Made by a program: the position numbers and the translations under genes. This document shows positions 45,132-54,029 of a stretch of 62,096 nt of DNA, piece after piece. Location of the stretch: positions 1 through 62,096 of the forward strand of contig JAKUQA010000008.1 in assembly GCA_022450525.1 (NCBI GenBank), read 5' to 3'. The stretch comes from Dehalococcoidia bacterium. Lineage in GTDB: Bacteria > Chloroflexota > Dehalococcoidia > Lucifugimonadales > UBA6952. Every line of letters begins with the position of its first letter. The first letter of the stretch is position 1. A model generated the notes under the pieces. The model searched no databases and was not told where the DNA came from. It saw only the letters and a list, made by a program, of their open reading frames with translations.

Positions 45132-47276
45132 GTGAATTCTTTAATGGAAATAGCAAATACATATTTACCTAAAGAAGATATAGAAAAAATTTCTAAAGCT
45201 TTAGGTTTTGCTGAGTACGCCCATAAAGGTCAGTTACGTAAATCTGGCGACCCATTTATTGTTCATCCTGTAGAAACTGCTAGATACTTGGCTGATTTAA
45301 ATTGCGATACTACTACACTTGTTGCAGCTTTACTTCATGATGTTATAGAAGATTGTGATGTTTCTTATACCCAATTAGAAAGAGAATTTGGTAGGCATGT
45401 AGCTGAATTAGTCGATGGTGTAACGAAATTAAATAGACTTGATATAAATATTGCAGCAAGTAGTGATGATAATTCTTCAAATGATCTCAGAATTAATAAC
45501 GCTGCAAGTTTGAGAAAAATGCTTATAGCAATGTCTAAAGATTTACGGGTAATTCTTATTAAACTTTCAGATAGGTTACACAATATGTCTACTCTTTCTT
45601 CATTAGCAGAAGATAGACAAATTATGATTTCGCAAGAAACATTAGAAATATATGCTCCATTGGCACATAGATTAGGTATGTGGGATGTTAAATGGAGACT
45701 AGAAGATTTAGCATTTAGATATATTCAGCCTGATAGTTACAAGGAAATTGCATCTTTAATTTCTCGAAAACGTCTTGAGAGAGAGAAATATATTAATTTG
45801 GTTCAAGATATGCTAAACAGTTCTCTTAAGGAATCAAATATTGATGCTATAGTGATGGGAAGAGCAAAGCATTTATATAGTATCTATAAAAAGATTGAAG
45901 CTTATGAAGAGCAGGGAAAAGATTTTGATGATATTCATGATTTATTTGCATTGAGAGTTTTAGTTAACTCAAAAGTTGATTGTTATACAACATTATCCAT
46001 AGTACATGAATTATGGCATCCATTGTCAGGGCAATTTGATGATTATATAGCAAATCCAAAAGAGAATATGTATCAATCTCTACACACAACAGTAATGGGT
46101 CTTAATGGAATGCCTTTAGAAGTACAAATACGAACACATGAAATGCATAGGTTAGCAGAGTTTGGTATTGCTTCTCATTGGACATATAAAGAGGGCAAGC
46201 AATCAAATGAAAAATATGAAACAAAAATAAATTGGTTGCGACAGTTAATTGATGTACAGAAAGGATCTAGTGGGCCAGAAGAATTTCTGGAAAACATTAA
46301 AACTGATATATTTCAAGATCAAGTATATGTTTATACACCAAAAGGGGATATTTTTGAACTACCTGTAGGTTCCACTCCTATAGATCTTGCCTATAGAATT
46401 CATACAGAAATTGGACATAGATGTATTGGGGCTAAAGTTAATGGGAAATTGGTTCCGCTAGATTATAAACTTACAAGTGGCGATTCAGCTGAAATTCTTA
46501 CAAGTAAAGTTGCTCGTGGCCCAAGTCTAGATTGGTTAAATGTCCATGCAGGTTATATACAGACTGCAACAGCAAAAGAAAGAATTAAGTCTTGGTTTAG
46601 AAGACAAGAACGTAGCACTAGCCTGAATAAGGGTAGAGAAATGTTTCAGAAAGATTTAAAGAAATTTAACATTGAAGAGTCTGAGCAAGAAGTAGCTAAA
46701 ACCTTGAAATTTTCAAGTGTGGAAGATTTTTTCGCTGCTCTTGGGTCAGGTTCAATTACAATTCAACAAGTATTGTCGAAATTAAATGATCCACTCCCTT
46801 TAAAAATTAACTCACTATCAAGTTCGGCAGTACGCGATTTAACTTCATCAGTTGAGGTTTTAGGGGTAGGGGATTTATTAACAAATTTAGCAAAATGTTG
46901 TTCTCCATTACCTGGAGATGATATAGTAGGTTACATTACTCGTGCAAAGGGGATTACTGTTCATCAGCTAGGATGTGAAAATATTCAAAAAGAGCAGGAT
47001 CGCGAGAGGGTTGTAGAAGTAAATTGGGGTAAATCTAAGAGCTATTACCCAGTAAGAATATCGATACATTCTTGGGATAGAGTAGGGTTACTTCGAGATT
47101 TAACAGCTGCTGTTGCTTCTGAGAAAATCAACGTTAATGACGTTGTAAGTAAAAACCAAAACGATGGGACAGCATTTGTAAATTTGGATATATTTATTTC
47201 TAGTATAGAGCAATTGAGTAAAATATTTGCTAAGATAGAAGAAGTACAAGGAATTATTAGCGTAGAAAGAATTTAG
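45132..47276 (+). CDS. rel: Bifunctional (p)ppGpp synthetase/hydrolase Rel
   Basis: Long Rel/SpoT-type stringent-response enzyme (714 aa). The hydrolase domain has HPVETA (H45) and HDVIED (69-74), both intact. The synthetase domain has DIHDLFALRVLV and MYQSLHTTVMG. A TGS domain (about 394-455, VYVYTPKGDIFELP...) and a C-terminal ACT domain (about 640-714) complete it. Both active sites look functional, so it should make and degrade (p)ppGpp. The GTG at 45132 has AAGGTGG 5 nt upstream. rpsT follows by 43 bp. Confidence 0.95.
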   Translation: MNSLMEIANTYLPKEDIEKISKALGFAEYAHKGQLRKSGDPFIVHPVETARYLADLNCDTTTLVAALLHDVIEDCDVSYTQLEREFGRHVAELVDGVTKLNRLDINIAASSDDNSSNDLRINNAASLRKMLIAMSKDLRVILIKLSDRLHNMSTLSSLAEDRQIMISQETLEIYAPLAHRLGMWDVKWRLEDLAFRYIQPDSYKEIASLISRKRLEREKYINLVQDMLNSSLKESNIDAIVMGRAKHLYSIYKKIEAYEEQGKDFDDIHDLFALRVLVNSKVDCYTTLSIVHELWHPLSGQFDDYIANPKENMYQSLHTTVMGLNGMPLEVQIRTHEMHRLAEFGIASHWTYKEGKQSNEKYETKINWLRQLIDVQKGSSGPEEFLENIKTDIFQDQVYVYTPKGDIFELPVGSTPIDLAYRIHTEIGHRCIGAKVNGKLVPLDYKLTSGDSAEILTSKVARGPSLDWLNVHAGYIQTATAKERIKSWFRRQERSTSLNKGREMFQKDLKKFNIEESEQEVAKTLKFSSVEDFFAALGSGSITIQQVLSKLNDPLPLKINSLSSSAVRDLTSSVEVLGVGDLLTNLAKCCSPLPGDDIVGYITRAKGITVHQLGCENIQKEQDRERVVEVNWGKSKSYYPVRISIHSWDRVGLLRDLTAAVASEKINVNDVVSKNQNDGTAFVNLDIFISSIEQLSKIFAKIEEVQGIISVERI

Positions 47277-47284
47277 TACATAAG

Positions 47285-47299
47285 CATGATATAATCATG
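47285..47299. promoter_or_regulatory. Palindrome overlapping a -10-like box before rpsT
   Basis: CATGAT-ata-ATCATG is a perfect inverted repeat of 15 bp, with TATAAT (47290-47295) at its centre. If that hexamer is the rpsT -10 element, a bound protein would occlude it. The matching -35 region is poor. Confidence 0.4.
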
Positions 47300-47319
47300 T
47301 TTGATTTGAAAGGGACAAA

Positions 47320-47574
47320 ATGCCAAGTGAAAAAACTTTAAGAAGTTCTATAAGAAAACAAGGATACAATAGGCTAGCAAAAGTATCTGCTAGAACAGCA
47401 GTTACAGCAGCAAAAAAAGCCATAGTTGCGCAAGATGATAATGCTGATGTTTTAGTATCAAAGGCATTATCTGTATTAGATCGTGCAGCAAAAAAAGGTG
47501 CTATTCATAAGAATAATGCATCAAGAAGAAAATCACGATTAGTGCAACAGTTAAATACTACTCGTAGTGAGTAG
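47320..47574 (+). CDS. rpsT: 30S ribosomal protein S20
   Basis: A basic, helical protein of 84 aa that binds 16S rRNA near the bottom of the small subunit. S20 features are the basic N-terminus with KTLRSSIRKQ, alternating Ala/Lys helices and the terminal KGAIHKNNASRRKSRL block. AAAGGG precedes the ATG by 6 nt. The gene ends at 47574, directly against the stop of a minus-strand gene. Confidence 0.95.
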   Translation: MPSEKTLRSSIRKQGYNRLAKVSARTAVTAAKKAIVAQDDNADVLVSKALSVLDRAAKKGAIHKNNASRRKSRLVQQLNTTRSE

Positions 47575-47868
47575 CTAATCTGAAGAAGGCAACTTTCTAG
47601 GTTGTTGAATTTCCATTGGCTCACCGTCGTACTGTAAGTCACAAACTCCAGCTTTAGTAACTAGTACAGTAACTGATCCATCTTTTGACTGAAATCTTTT
47701 GCCCAGACTTAATGCTTCTGTTCCATTTGAAGAAGCGCCATTATATCCATCTCCAGCATCTTTTATCTGTAGTGGTATTTGACCATCTGATAAGGTACCT
47801 GCACCACCCTTAGTAACAATTAACTCTGCACCACTTGGTGTTATATATCTTTTGCCCGCTTCAGCCAT
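47575..47868 (-). CDS. Small protein with duplicated ribbon-like motif
   Basis: A 97-aa protein with two copies of one motif, residues 5-35 and 56-87. Each has G-K-R-Y/F, then a strand around V-T-K-G/A-G, an L, and a G-x-P-L/M-x-I ending. The pattern resembles a small cysteine ribbon (rubredoxin/desulfoferrodoxin-like), in which C-x-x-C pairs lie at these turns, but here the pairs are gone; only one Cys (C76) remains. This assignment is by pattern only. The ATG at 47868 is chosen because the motif begins directly after it. It stands alone between rpsT and divergent queG. Confidence 0.65.
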   Translation of the reverse strand: MAEAGKRYITPSGAELIVTKGGAGTLSDGQIPLQIKDAGDGYNGASSNGTEALSLGKRFQSKDGSVTVLVTKAGVCDLQYDGEPMEIQQPRKLPSSD

Positions 47869-48003
47869 AAGTATAAAACCTGCCTTTACATAATTATTTT
47901 CGAAAAATATTAGGAATTGTATTAATATAAATTGGGTTTTATATTCAGTCAAGGGAGCTGTTGATATAATTAAACAAATTTCATTATTATTTTATGGAAC
48001 TTT

Positions 48004-49131
48004 ATGAAAACGCGTGAACAAATAGTTGTTGAACTTGCAAAATCGATAGGTTTTGATTTAGTAGGTATTTCAGATGCTAATGAATTAAATGATCATATAA
48101 AGAATTCATTGGCAGCATATGAATTAAACTACCTTGAAGGTATACCTTGGTTAAATAAGGAACGCCTCATTAAAGGTGGATCTCCTGACCAGTTACTACA
48201 TAGCCCCAAATCAGTAATAGTGGTTGGGGTTAATTATAAAAAACATAAAGATGATTCTTATTCTACCAGTGACTCTAATGGCAGAATTGCTATGTATGCA
48301 CAATGGGAAGATTATCATTTAGTCATTAAAAAAATGTTAAATGAATATAAGGAAAACCTTCAAAAAGAATTATCAATAAAAATAGATGGAAGAATATTTG
48401 TAGATGATGGTTCCTTACTAGAAAAAGGATTTGCTGAGAAAGCAGGTTTAGGTTGGTTTGGTAAACATACAAATTTAATTAATTCCGTATATGGATCATG
48501 GATTTTTCTTGGAGCTTTAATTACAGATATAGAACTTGTGCCAAATGAACCTGTCAAGAAAAATTGCGGTAAATGTGAATTATGTATTATTGAATGCCCC
48601 ACAAATGCAATAGTATCGCCATATCAACTAGACGCAAATAAATGTATTTCTTTTTTGACTATTGAAAATAGAGGGGCTATACCATACGATTTGAGACCAT
48701 TAATGGGTGATTGGATATTTGGATGTGACATATGCCAAGATATTTGTCCTGTTAATGATAAAATTGATATATCCCAAAACACCACTTTTATAGAAAAGAC
48801 TACTAGTTATCTAGATTTAGTAGGAATTTTATATATGTCTCAAGAGGAATTTTCTACGCGTTTTAGCAAATCCCCCATTAAACGAACTAAACTACGAGGT
48901 TTACAACGAAATGCATGTGTAGCATTAGGTAACACGAAACAAAAAGAAGCAATACCAGCATTAATTGATACACTTAAGAATAATCAATCTGAATTGGTGC
49001 GAGGGCATTCAGCTTGGGCATTAGGTGAAATTGATACACCAGAATGTCAAAATGCATTAAAAATATCTCTAGAATATGAAAATGATCCGTTTGTCTTAGA
49101 TGAAATTAATCGAGCTTTACCAGTAAAATAG
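48004..49131 (+). CDS. queG: Epoxyqueuosine reductase
   Basis: QueG does the last step of queuosine synthesis, reducing epoxyqueuosine in tRNA with a cobalamin and two [4Fe-4S] clusters. The 375-aa protein has the catalytic aspartate in DDGSLLEKGFAEKAGLGWFGK (D134 region), cluster cysteines in CGKCELCIIECP and CDICQDICPVN, and a C-terminal HEAT-like segment. All the expected cysteines are present. It is a single-gene unit, 82 bp before the EVE gene. Confidence 0.95.
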   Translation: MKTREQIVVELAKSIGFDLVGISDANELNDHIKNSLAAYELNYLEGIPWLNKERLIKGGSPDQLLHSPKSVIVVGVNYKKHKDDSYSTSDSNGRIAMYAQWEDYHLVIKKMLNEYKENLQKELSIKIDGRIFVDDGSLLEKGFAEKAGLGWFGKHTNLINSVYGSWIFLGALITDIELVPNEPVKKNCGKCELCIIECPTNAIVSPYQLDANKCISFLTIENRGAIPYDLRPLMGDWIFGCDICQDICPVNDKIDISQNTTFIEKTTSYLDLVGILYMSQEEFSTRFSKSPIKRTKLRGLQRNACVALGNTKQKEAIPALIDTLKNNQSELVRGHSAWALGEIDTPECQNALKISLEYENDPFVLDEINRALPVK

Positions 49132-49213
49132 AATTATTTGCGTATAAAATGGATATTAATTATTATATTCCATAGTAATTAGTTTCTTATGTGTATAAAT
49201 AAAGGAAAGAATA

Positions 49214-49690
49214 ATGCCAAGAAATTATTGGATGCTTTCTCTGTCAGAAGAAAATTTTGTAGTGACTAAAAAATTGGGTTACTCTGTGCAAGGTTTCCGG
49301 GTTCCACATCATAAAAAAATAAAAAGAATGTTGGTAGGCGATAGACTACTAATATATGTACAACAACTATCTTCATTTACTACTAGTTTGAATATCACAT
49401 CTGAATATTTTGAAGATCATACAAAACAATGGACCTATATTCATGAAAAAGAAGACTTTTCTCTTAGAGTTAATATGGAGCCAGAATGTATATTAAATCA
49501 AGAAGAATTCATTGATGCAAAAATCCTTGCTCCTAGGATGCAATTTATAAAAAATTGGCGTCCTGAGGATTGGCATTTGGCATTTTTAGGAGATTTACAT
49601 CTCATACCGAAAAATGACTTTAATCTTATTGAAGATGAAATGCAAAGATTGATTGATAAGCGTTCAAATAAATCATACAAGAATAATTGA
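49214..49690 (+). CDS. EVE domain protein
   Basis: A 158-aa single-domain PUA-like protein of the EVE family. It starts PRNYWMLSLSEENF, has a H-H-K-K-I-K-R-M-x-x-G-D-R-L-L-I-Y block and an F-L-G-D-L-H ending, all typical. EVE domains in other proteins bind modified bases; free-standing members have no settled role and often accompany restriction or RNA genes, none of which are here. AAAGGA precedes the ATG. A YIP1-like gene follows by 8 bp and is likely co-transcribed. Confidence 0.88.
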   Translation: MPRNYWMLSLSEENFVVTKKLGYSVQGFRVPHHKKIKRMLVGDRLLIYVQQLSSFTTSLNITSEYFEDHTKQWTYIHEKEDFSLRVNMEPECILNQEEFIDAKILAPRMQFIKNWRPEDWHLAFLGDLHLIPKNDFNLIEDEMQRLIDKRSNKSYKNN

Positions 49691-49698
49691 GGTAATAA

Positions 49699-50220
49699 TT
49701 GTTAGAAGGTTTAATCGGTCGCATATTTAAAGTGATTCAGTTACGTCCAATGACTTTTCGTGAAATAATTGACGAACCAAATTCAATTAAACAATCTCTA
49801 TTAATTATTATATTAATTTCATCGGCAGAATCATTTGGTAGAATTATTGGAGATATGCATTCCTTCTCTGTAATTATTCCTGTAACAGCATCAATATTTA
49901 TTCAATGGTTTTTAATAACTATTGGATATTATATTATTGGAAATTTTTTATATAGAAATCAGATAAAATTTATACCTTCATTATCAATAATCGGTTTTTG
50001 TCACGCTCCCTGGTTACTAACATTAACGTTTGCTTTGGTTGGGCTTTCATTTTCAGTATATCTCATCTTGGTGATGTCATTAATTTGGGTGTTATTGACC
50101 CTTATGATGTGTTGTAAAGTTTTAATTGGTGCATCTTTTATGTCATCATTTGGTGTCGCGTCAATATTAATTGTTTTTGGCTATGTGGTTAGATACTATG
50201 TTATCGCACCAATATACTAA
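49699..50220 (+). CDS. YIP1-family membrane protein
   Basis: A 173-aa protein with about five hydrophobic helices, fitting the YIP1 family. The N-terminal cytoplasmic part contains R-P-M-T-F-R-E-I-I-D-E-P, a family-like entry, and later I-G-F-C-H-A-P-W. Its function in bacteria is unknown. The start is TTG 49699, with GAGG 6 nt upstream. It ends at a shared CTAA stop with the tatD gene. Confidence 0.78.
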   Translation: MLEGLIGRIFKVIQLRPMTFREIIDEPNSIKQSLLIIILISSAESFGRIIGDMHSFSVIIPVTASIFIQWFLITIGYYIIGNFLYRNQIKFIPSLSIIGFCHAPWLLTLTFALVGLSFSVYLILVMSLIWVLLTLMMCCKVLIGASFMSSFGVASILIVFGYVVRYYVIAPIY

Positions 50221-51017
50221 TTAGCTTTTTTGAATTTGTTGTCGAATAGTTGGTTTATATTATCATTAGTTGCGTTCATTACTGTTTCAAGAGAAATATT
50301 TTTGATTTGGGCAATTTTTTTAGCAATAAGTAAAATATCCTTTGGTTCAGTCCAAAGAGAACGATTTTTTTTCCATGGTTGTGGCGATGAATCTGTTTCT
50401 AAAACAATATGCTCTAGAGGTATCTTTTCAACAATTTCTTTTTGGTGTTTTTGCCTTAATAGTGGTTTGGCAAAAGATATTAAAAATCCATTTTCAATAG
50501 CTTTTTTAGCTGTTGTATAATCTGCTTGAAAGTAATGCATGATCCCGCCAACTGTATCTGCATGTTCATGATTAAGGATATCTAAAGTATTTTTATGATT
50601 ACCAAAAGAATTAATTTCAGGAATTTGTGAGTGCCAAATGATAGGTAATTTTAATTTTTTTGCTAGGGTAATTTGGACCACAAATACTTCTTCTTGTTTT
50701 TTTCTTTCAGGAGCATTAGGCATATAGTCCATACCTGTTTCGCTCATTGTAATAACCTTATCACTTGATTGAGCTAATTGTTCCAATTTGTAGAAATCAT
50801 TATCTTTTATATCATTTGTTACTCTATTGGGATGAATTCCTACTCCACAATAGATTTCATCATTACTATTAGCTAAATAGATGGTTTTTTCAGAATTCTT
50901 TATGTCAGTTCCTGCTGAAAATATATAAGATATGCCTGATTTTTTGGCTCTTGAAATTATTTCAGAGATTTCATTTTCATTAAAATTTGCGAGATGTGAA
51001 TGGCAATCAATAAGCAT
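50217..51017 (-). CDS. TatD-family metal-dependent hydrolase
   Basis: A TIM-barrel nuclease-like protein of 266 aa. The metal-binding residues are in DCHSHL (near residue 4-9), GIHPN (about 79-83), the ETGMDY glutamate, IWHSQ and the late LETDSS aspartate. Members act as 3'-5' DNA exonucleases in repair. The name is unrelated to the Tat system genes at the window's left end. The start uses the first ATG, with a GGAG-like site before it. Confidence 0.93.
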   Translation of the reverse strand: MLIDCHSHLANFNENEISEIISRAKKSGISYIFSAGTDIKNSEKTIYLANSNDEIYCGVGIHPNRVTNDIKDNDFYKLEQLAQSSDKVITMSETGMDYMPNAPERKKQEEVFVVQITLAKKLKLPIIWHSQIPEINSFGNHKNTLDILNHEHADTVGGIMHYFQADYTTAKKAIENGFLISFAKPLLRQKHQKEIVEKIPLEHIVLETDSSPQPWKKNRSLWTEPKDILLIAKKIAQIKNISLETVMNATNDNINQLFDNKFKKAN

Positions 51018-51111
51018 AAATAAACTCCAATAATCACACTATATTAATATCGATAATCATTTAAGACAATTTTTGGTATTATTAAACAAAATATTTAAAA
51101 GAAATATAATT

Positions 51112-52851
51112 ATGTTTTATATAAAGTTATTAATTAAATTATCCATTATTTTAGCTACAATTGGATTAGTTGCCTGCAATACTGAAAATGATGAAGTGTC
51201 AGTTGCTACTCCTACTTCTACACCTCTGGTCTCAATTCCAGTTATTATACCTACACCAACATTGGCTTTAGAAAAAGAACTTGAAAGAGTTCAAACTAAA
51301 AATGTTATTGCTCATATACCTCAGGGAACTCTTAGTTTAGCTTCACCTAAAAATCCAGAACATTTTGATGTACATGAGGATAATTCAGATTCATTACTAT
51401 CTATGGGTCCTGGTATTTCTTATAGTAGATTATTTCGATTTAATGAATTTCAAATTACTTGTGATATTTGTATTGAATGGATTCAAGTCAGTGATATTGA
51501 ATATCATATTAGATTACGTGAAGATGTATTTTGGCATGATAAAATACCAATTTCAGGTCGAAAATTGATAGCTAAGGATGTTGTTGAAAGCCTTAACAGA
51601 ATAAAAAATAACGATTGGTCTAGTTCGAGTATATTAAATTCATTAGATATGGTTGAAGAAATAGAAGAATCAAAAGTCCGAATATTACTCAAGTATTCTG
51701 ATGCAGATTTATTGATGCGATTAGCTCACGGGAATATTAAAATAATTCCATATGAACAACAGAGCCTTAAAGAAGGTCTGCGCTTTGGCCCTACAATAGG
51801 AACAGGTCCCTGGATATATAATGAGAATTCAGTTGATAGATTTGAATTTACAGCAGATCCCAATTATTTTGAAGAAGGTTTCCCTAAAGCTCAGGAATTT
51901 TTTATCACTCCAGTTAGTAATGAGAACACTAGAATTGCTTTAGTTCTTTCTGAAAAAGTAGATATTTCGATGATTGACTATTGGTCAACCAAGCAATTGT
52001 TAGACATAGAAGAGTTAGAGCTAGATGTAAATTATATGTATTCAAGTAATGACAAACCGGGAAATCATTTTTCTCATTGTTCTTTAAATATTTTGCCTTG
52101 TATAGATATAAATCCAAATTATAGTAAAGGTGTTTTGTTTGCAATGAATACTTCAGTTTATCCAATTGATGATGTACATTTCAGACGATATATATTTTCA
52201 CATCTAGATCTAAATTCTTATGATTCATTAAGTATTGGATTACCTTTAGATTCGAAAAGTTGGGAACTTTCTACTAAGTCAGAAGACTCATATACGAATC
52301 TACCTGAACTTACTCAATCGAAAAATTATGATTTGATGAATTCATCTAATCTTGAGCGCCTAGATCATACCATTGATTTTTATGTCGGAGATTATGGTGA
52401 TGAGTATATCGATTTGGGTGATAACTATTTCAAAATGCTTACCGACGCAGGTTTTAAGATTCAATATAACGTATTGAATCCAAAAGAATATTATCAGAAA
52501 GTTTGGATTGAAAAAAAATATGATATATCACTTGGCCCTAAAATACCGATTGATATCCCAAATTCATATTTATATGGATTGCTACATAGTAAGGGGCAAT
52601 ATTCTATTAACAATCATCAAATCGATTACCTAGATGAACTTATTGAATTACAAAACTCATCAAATATTAATAGAGAAAAACATATAATCGATATTCAAAA
52701 ATATGTTCTCGAGCAAGCTTTGCTTTTCGAACCAATAACAGATCATGTAGGAATACTAATTAGTAATAAAATACAAAATTACAACCCTGGTGTAATTAAT
52801 ATACGTAATTCAGAGTCCTGGCACTGGTCAGAATTAGTGGTCAGCAATTAA
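51112..52851 (+). CDS. ABC-type substrate-binding lipoprotein (SBP_bac_5)
   Basis: A 579-aa extracytoplasmic solute-binding protein of the peptide/nickel family. The signal peptide ends in a lipobox-like GLVAC, then a short Pro/Thr linker. The body has a family-like V-F-W-H-D block with G-R-K-L-I-A-K-D-V-V-E-S-L-N-R-I, a GTGPWIY and Y-F-E-E-G-F-P-K-A stretch. No permease or ATPase genes are adjacent, so it is an orphan binding protein in this window. The ATG at 51112 fits the signal peptide; an upstream in-frame TTG would add a polar extension. It shares a TTAA double stop with the DUF418 gene. Confidence 0.86.
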   Translation: MFYIKLLIKLSIILATIGLVACNTENDEVSVATPTSTPLVSIPVIIPTPTLALEKELERVQTKNVIAHIPQGTLSLASPKNPEHFDVHEDNSDSLLSMGPGISYSRLFRFNEFQITCDICIEWIQVSDIEYHIRLREDVFWHDKIPISGRKLIAKDVVESLNRIKNNDWSSSSILNSLDMVEEIEESKVRILLKYSDADLLMRLAHGNIKIIPYEQQSLKEGLRFGPTIGTGPWIYNENSVDRFEFTADPNYFEEGFPKAQEFFITPVSNENTRIALVLSEKVDISMIDYWSTKQLLDIEELELDVNYMYSSNDKPGNHFSHCSLNILPCIDINPNYSKGVLFAMNTSVYPIDDVHFRRYIFSHLDLNSYDSLSIGLPLDSKSWELSTKSEDSYTNLPELTQSKNYDLMNSSNLERLDHTIDFYVGDYGDEYIDLGDNYFKMLTDAGFKIQYNVLNPKEYYQKVWIEKKYDISLGPKIPIDIPNSYLYGLLHSKGQYSINNHQIDYLDELIELQNSSNINREKHIIDIQKYVLEQALLFEPITDHVGILISNKIQNYNPGVINIRNSESWHWSELVVSN

Positions 52852-54029
52852 GTATTTTTTCCCTTAGTATTTATGTATGTTAATTTTCTCCAAGCCCATT
52901 CAAATGGACCATATTGAAAATGGTCTAACCAGTATTTTGACCAGTAAATTTGAAGTGCCCAAATTACTATTACATATAGTATTAACTCTGATCGACTAAG
53001 AATTAAATTAGAAAATATGATTGTAAAAATTACTGTACTTATTAAGGTTTGGGTTAAATAATTTGTAAGTGCCATTTTCCCAACTGACCTCATTCTCGTA
53101 AGGAATTGAACAGGTAATTTTGTATTTAATATTGTGAGAAGTCCCACGTACCCAAGTACTAAAGGTAAATTGGCAATTCTATGAGGATTAGAGTGAATAA
53201 GAGCAATACTTGGACTATAATCTTTTGTAATTCCCCAGATCAGTGAATACGTTGCTAATGGAATACCGATTGTAAATCCAGCAATTGCCATTTTTGTATA
53301 AAAAGAGTTGCTATAGCTTCCTTGAAGGATATTTGAACGATATAGGAAAACTCCTATTAACATCATTCCTAAAGCTCTTCCAAAAGCATCAATCAAAATA
53401 TAAATATCAAACAATTCCCCAGTCGTTGTCTTATCGGCAAACCAAAATTCACCTAATCCAATTTTGGAAGCTTCAGATTGAGATGATAAGACAAAATCTT
53501 TTACCCAACCGGTCATAATTAAGTTACCTTGGGTATCAAAAATTGGTTGAAATATAATTGCAAATATTACTGGAAGGTTAATAAAGAACACCCCAAGTAT
53601 TAAATTGAAATATCTATTCATTCGATATAATAAAATAATAATTGGAGCACAAATTGCATAGAGTATTAAAACATCACCAAACCAAATAGATGCGTGTATA
53701 GAACCAATTATTAATAAAATGAGATTTCTCCAAATACTGAGTAAATGAGGATGACTACTATTACGACGTTTTAGAGATTCTATAAATAATACAATACTTG
53801 CACCAAATAGCAGGGAAAATAACCCCATCATTTTTTCAGCAATAAATATTTGGCTTAGAGTAACAAAAATCCAATCAAGAATATTATCTGTTCCTGCAGA
53901 GGAAGGGTTATAATAAGCAGATTTAGGTAGTACAAATGTTATTGCATTCATGATCAGAATGCCTAACACAGCGACTCCTCGTATAAAGTCGAGATTCGTT
54001 ATCCTATTAATATTGTTATTTTTCTCCAT
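52848..54029 (-). CDS. DUF418 family membrane protein
   Basis: A 393-aa integral membrane protein with about ten helices. The signature N-terminus is N-L-D-F-I-R-G-V-A-V-L-G-I-L, with A-L-T-N-Y-L-T-Q-T near residue 320 and G-P-F-E-W-A-W-R at the end, matching the YeiB/DUF418 family. Function is unestablished; acyl or sugar transfer has been suggested in related families. The ilvD stop TAA overlaps its ATG by one base (TAATG), and GGAG is missing, so reinitiation after ilvD is likely. Confidence 0.85.
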   Translation of the reverse strand: MEKNNNINRITNLDFIRGVAVLGILIMNAITFVLPKSAYYNPSSAGTDNILDWIFVTLSQIFIAEKMMGLFSLLFGASIVLFIESLKRRNSSHPHLLSIWRNLILLIIGSIHASIWFGDVLILYAICAPIIILLYRMNRYFNLILGVFFINLPVIFAIIFQPIFDTQGNLIMTGWVKDFVLSSQSEASKIGLGEFWFADKTTTGELFDIYILIDAFGRALGMMLIGVFLYRSNILQGSYSNSFYTKMAIAGFTIGIPLATYSLIWGITKDYSPSIALIHSNPHRIANLPLVLGYVGLLTILNTKLPVQFLTRMRSVGKMALTNYLTQTLISTVIFTIIFSNLILSRSELILYVIVIWALQIYWSKYWLDHFQYGPFEWAWRKLTYINTKGKNT

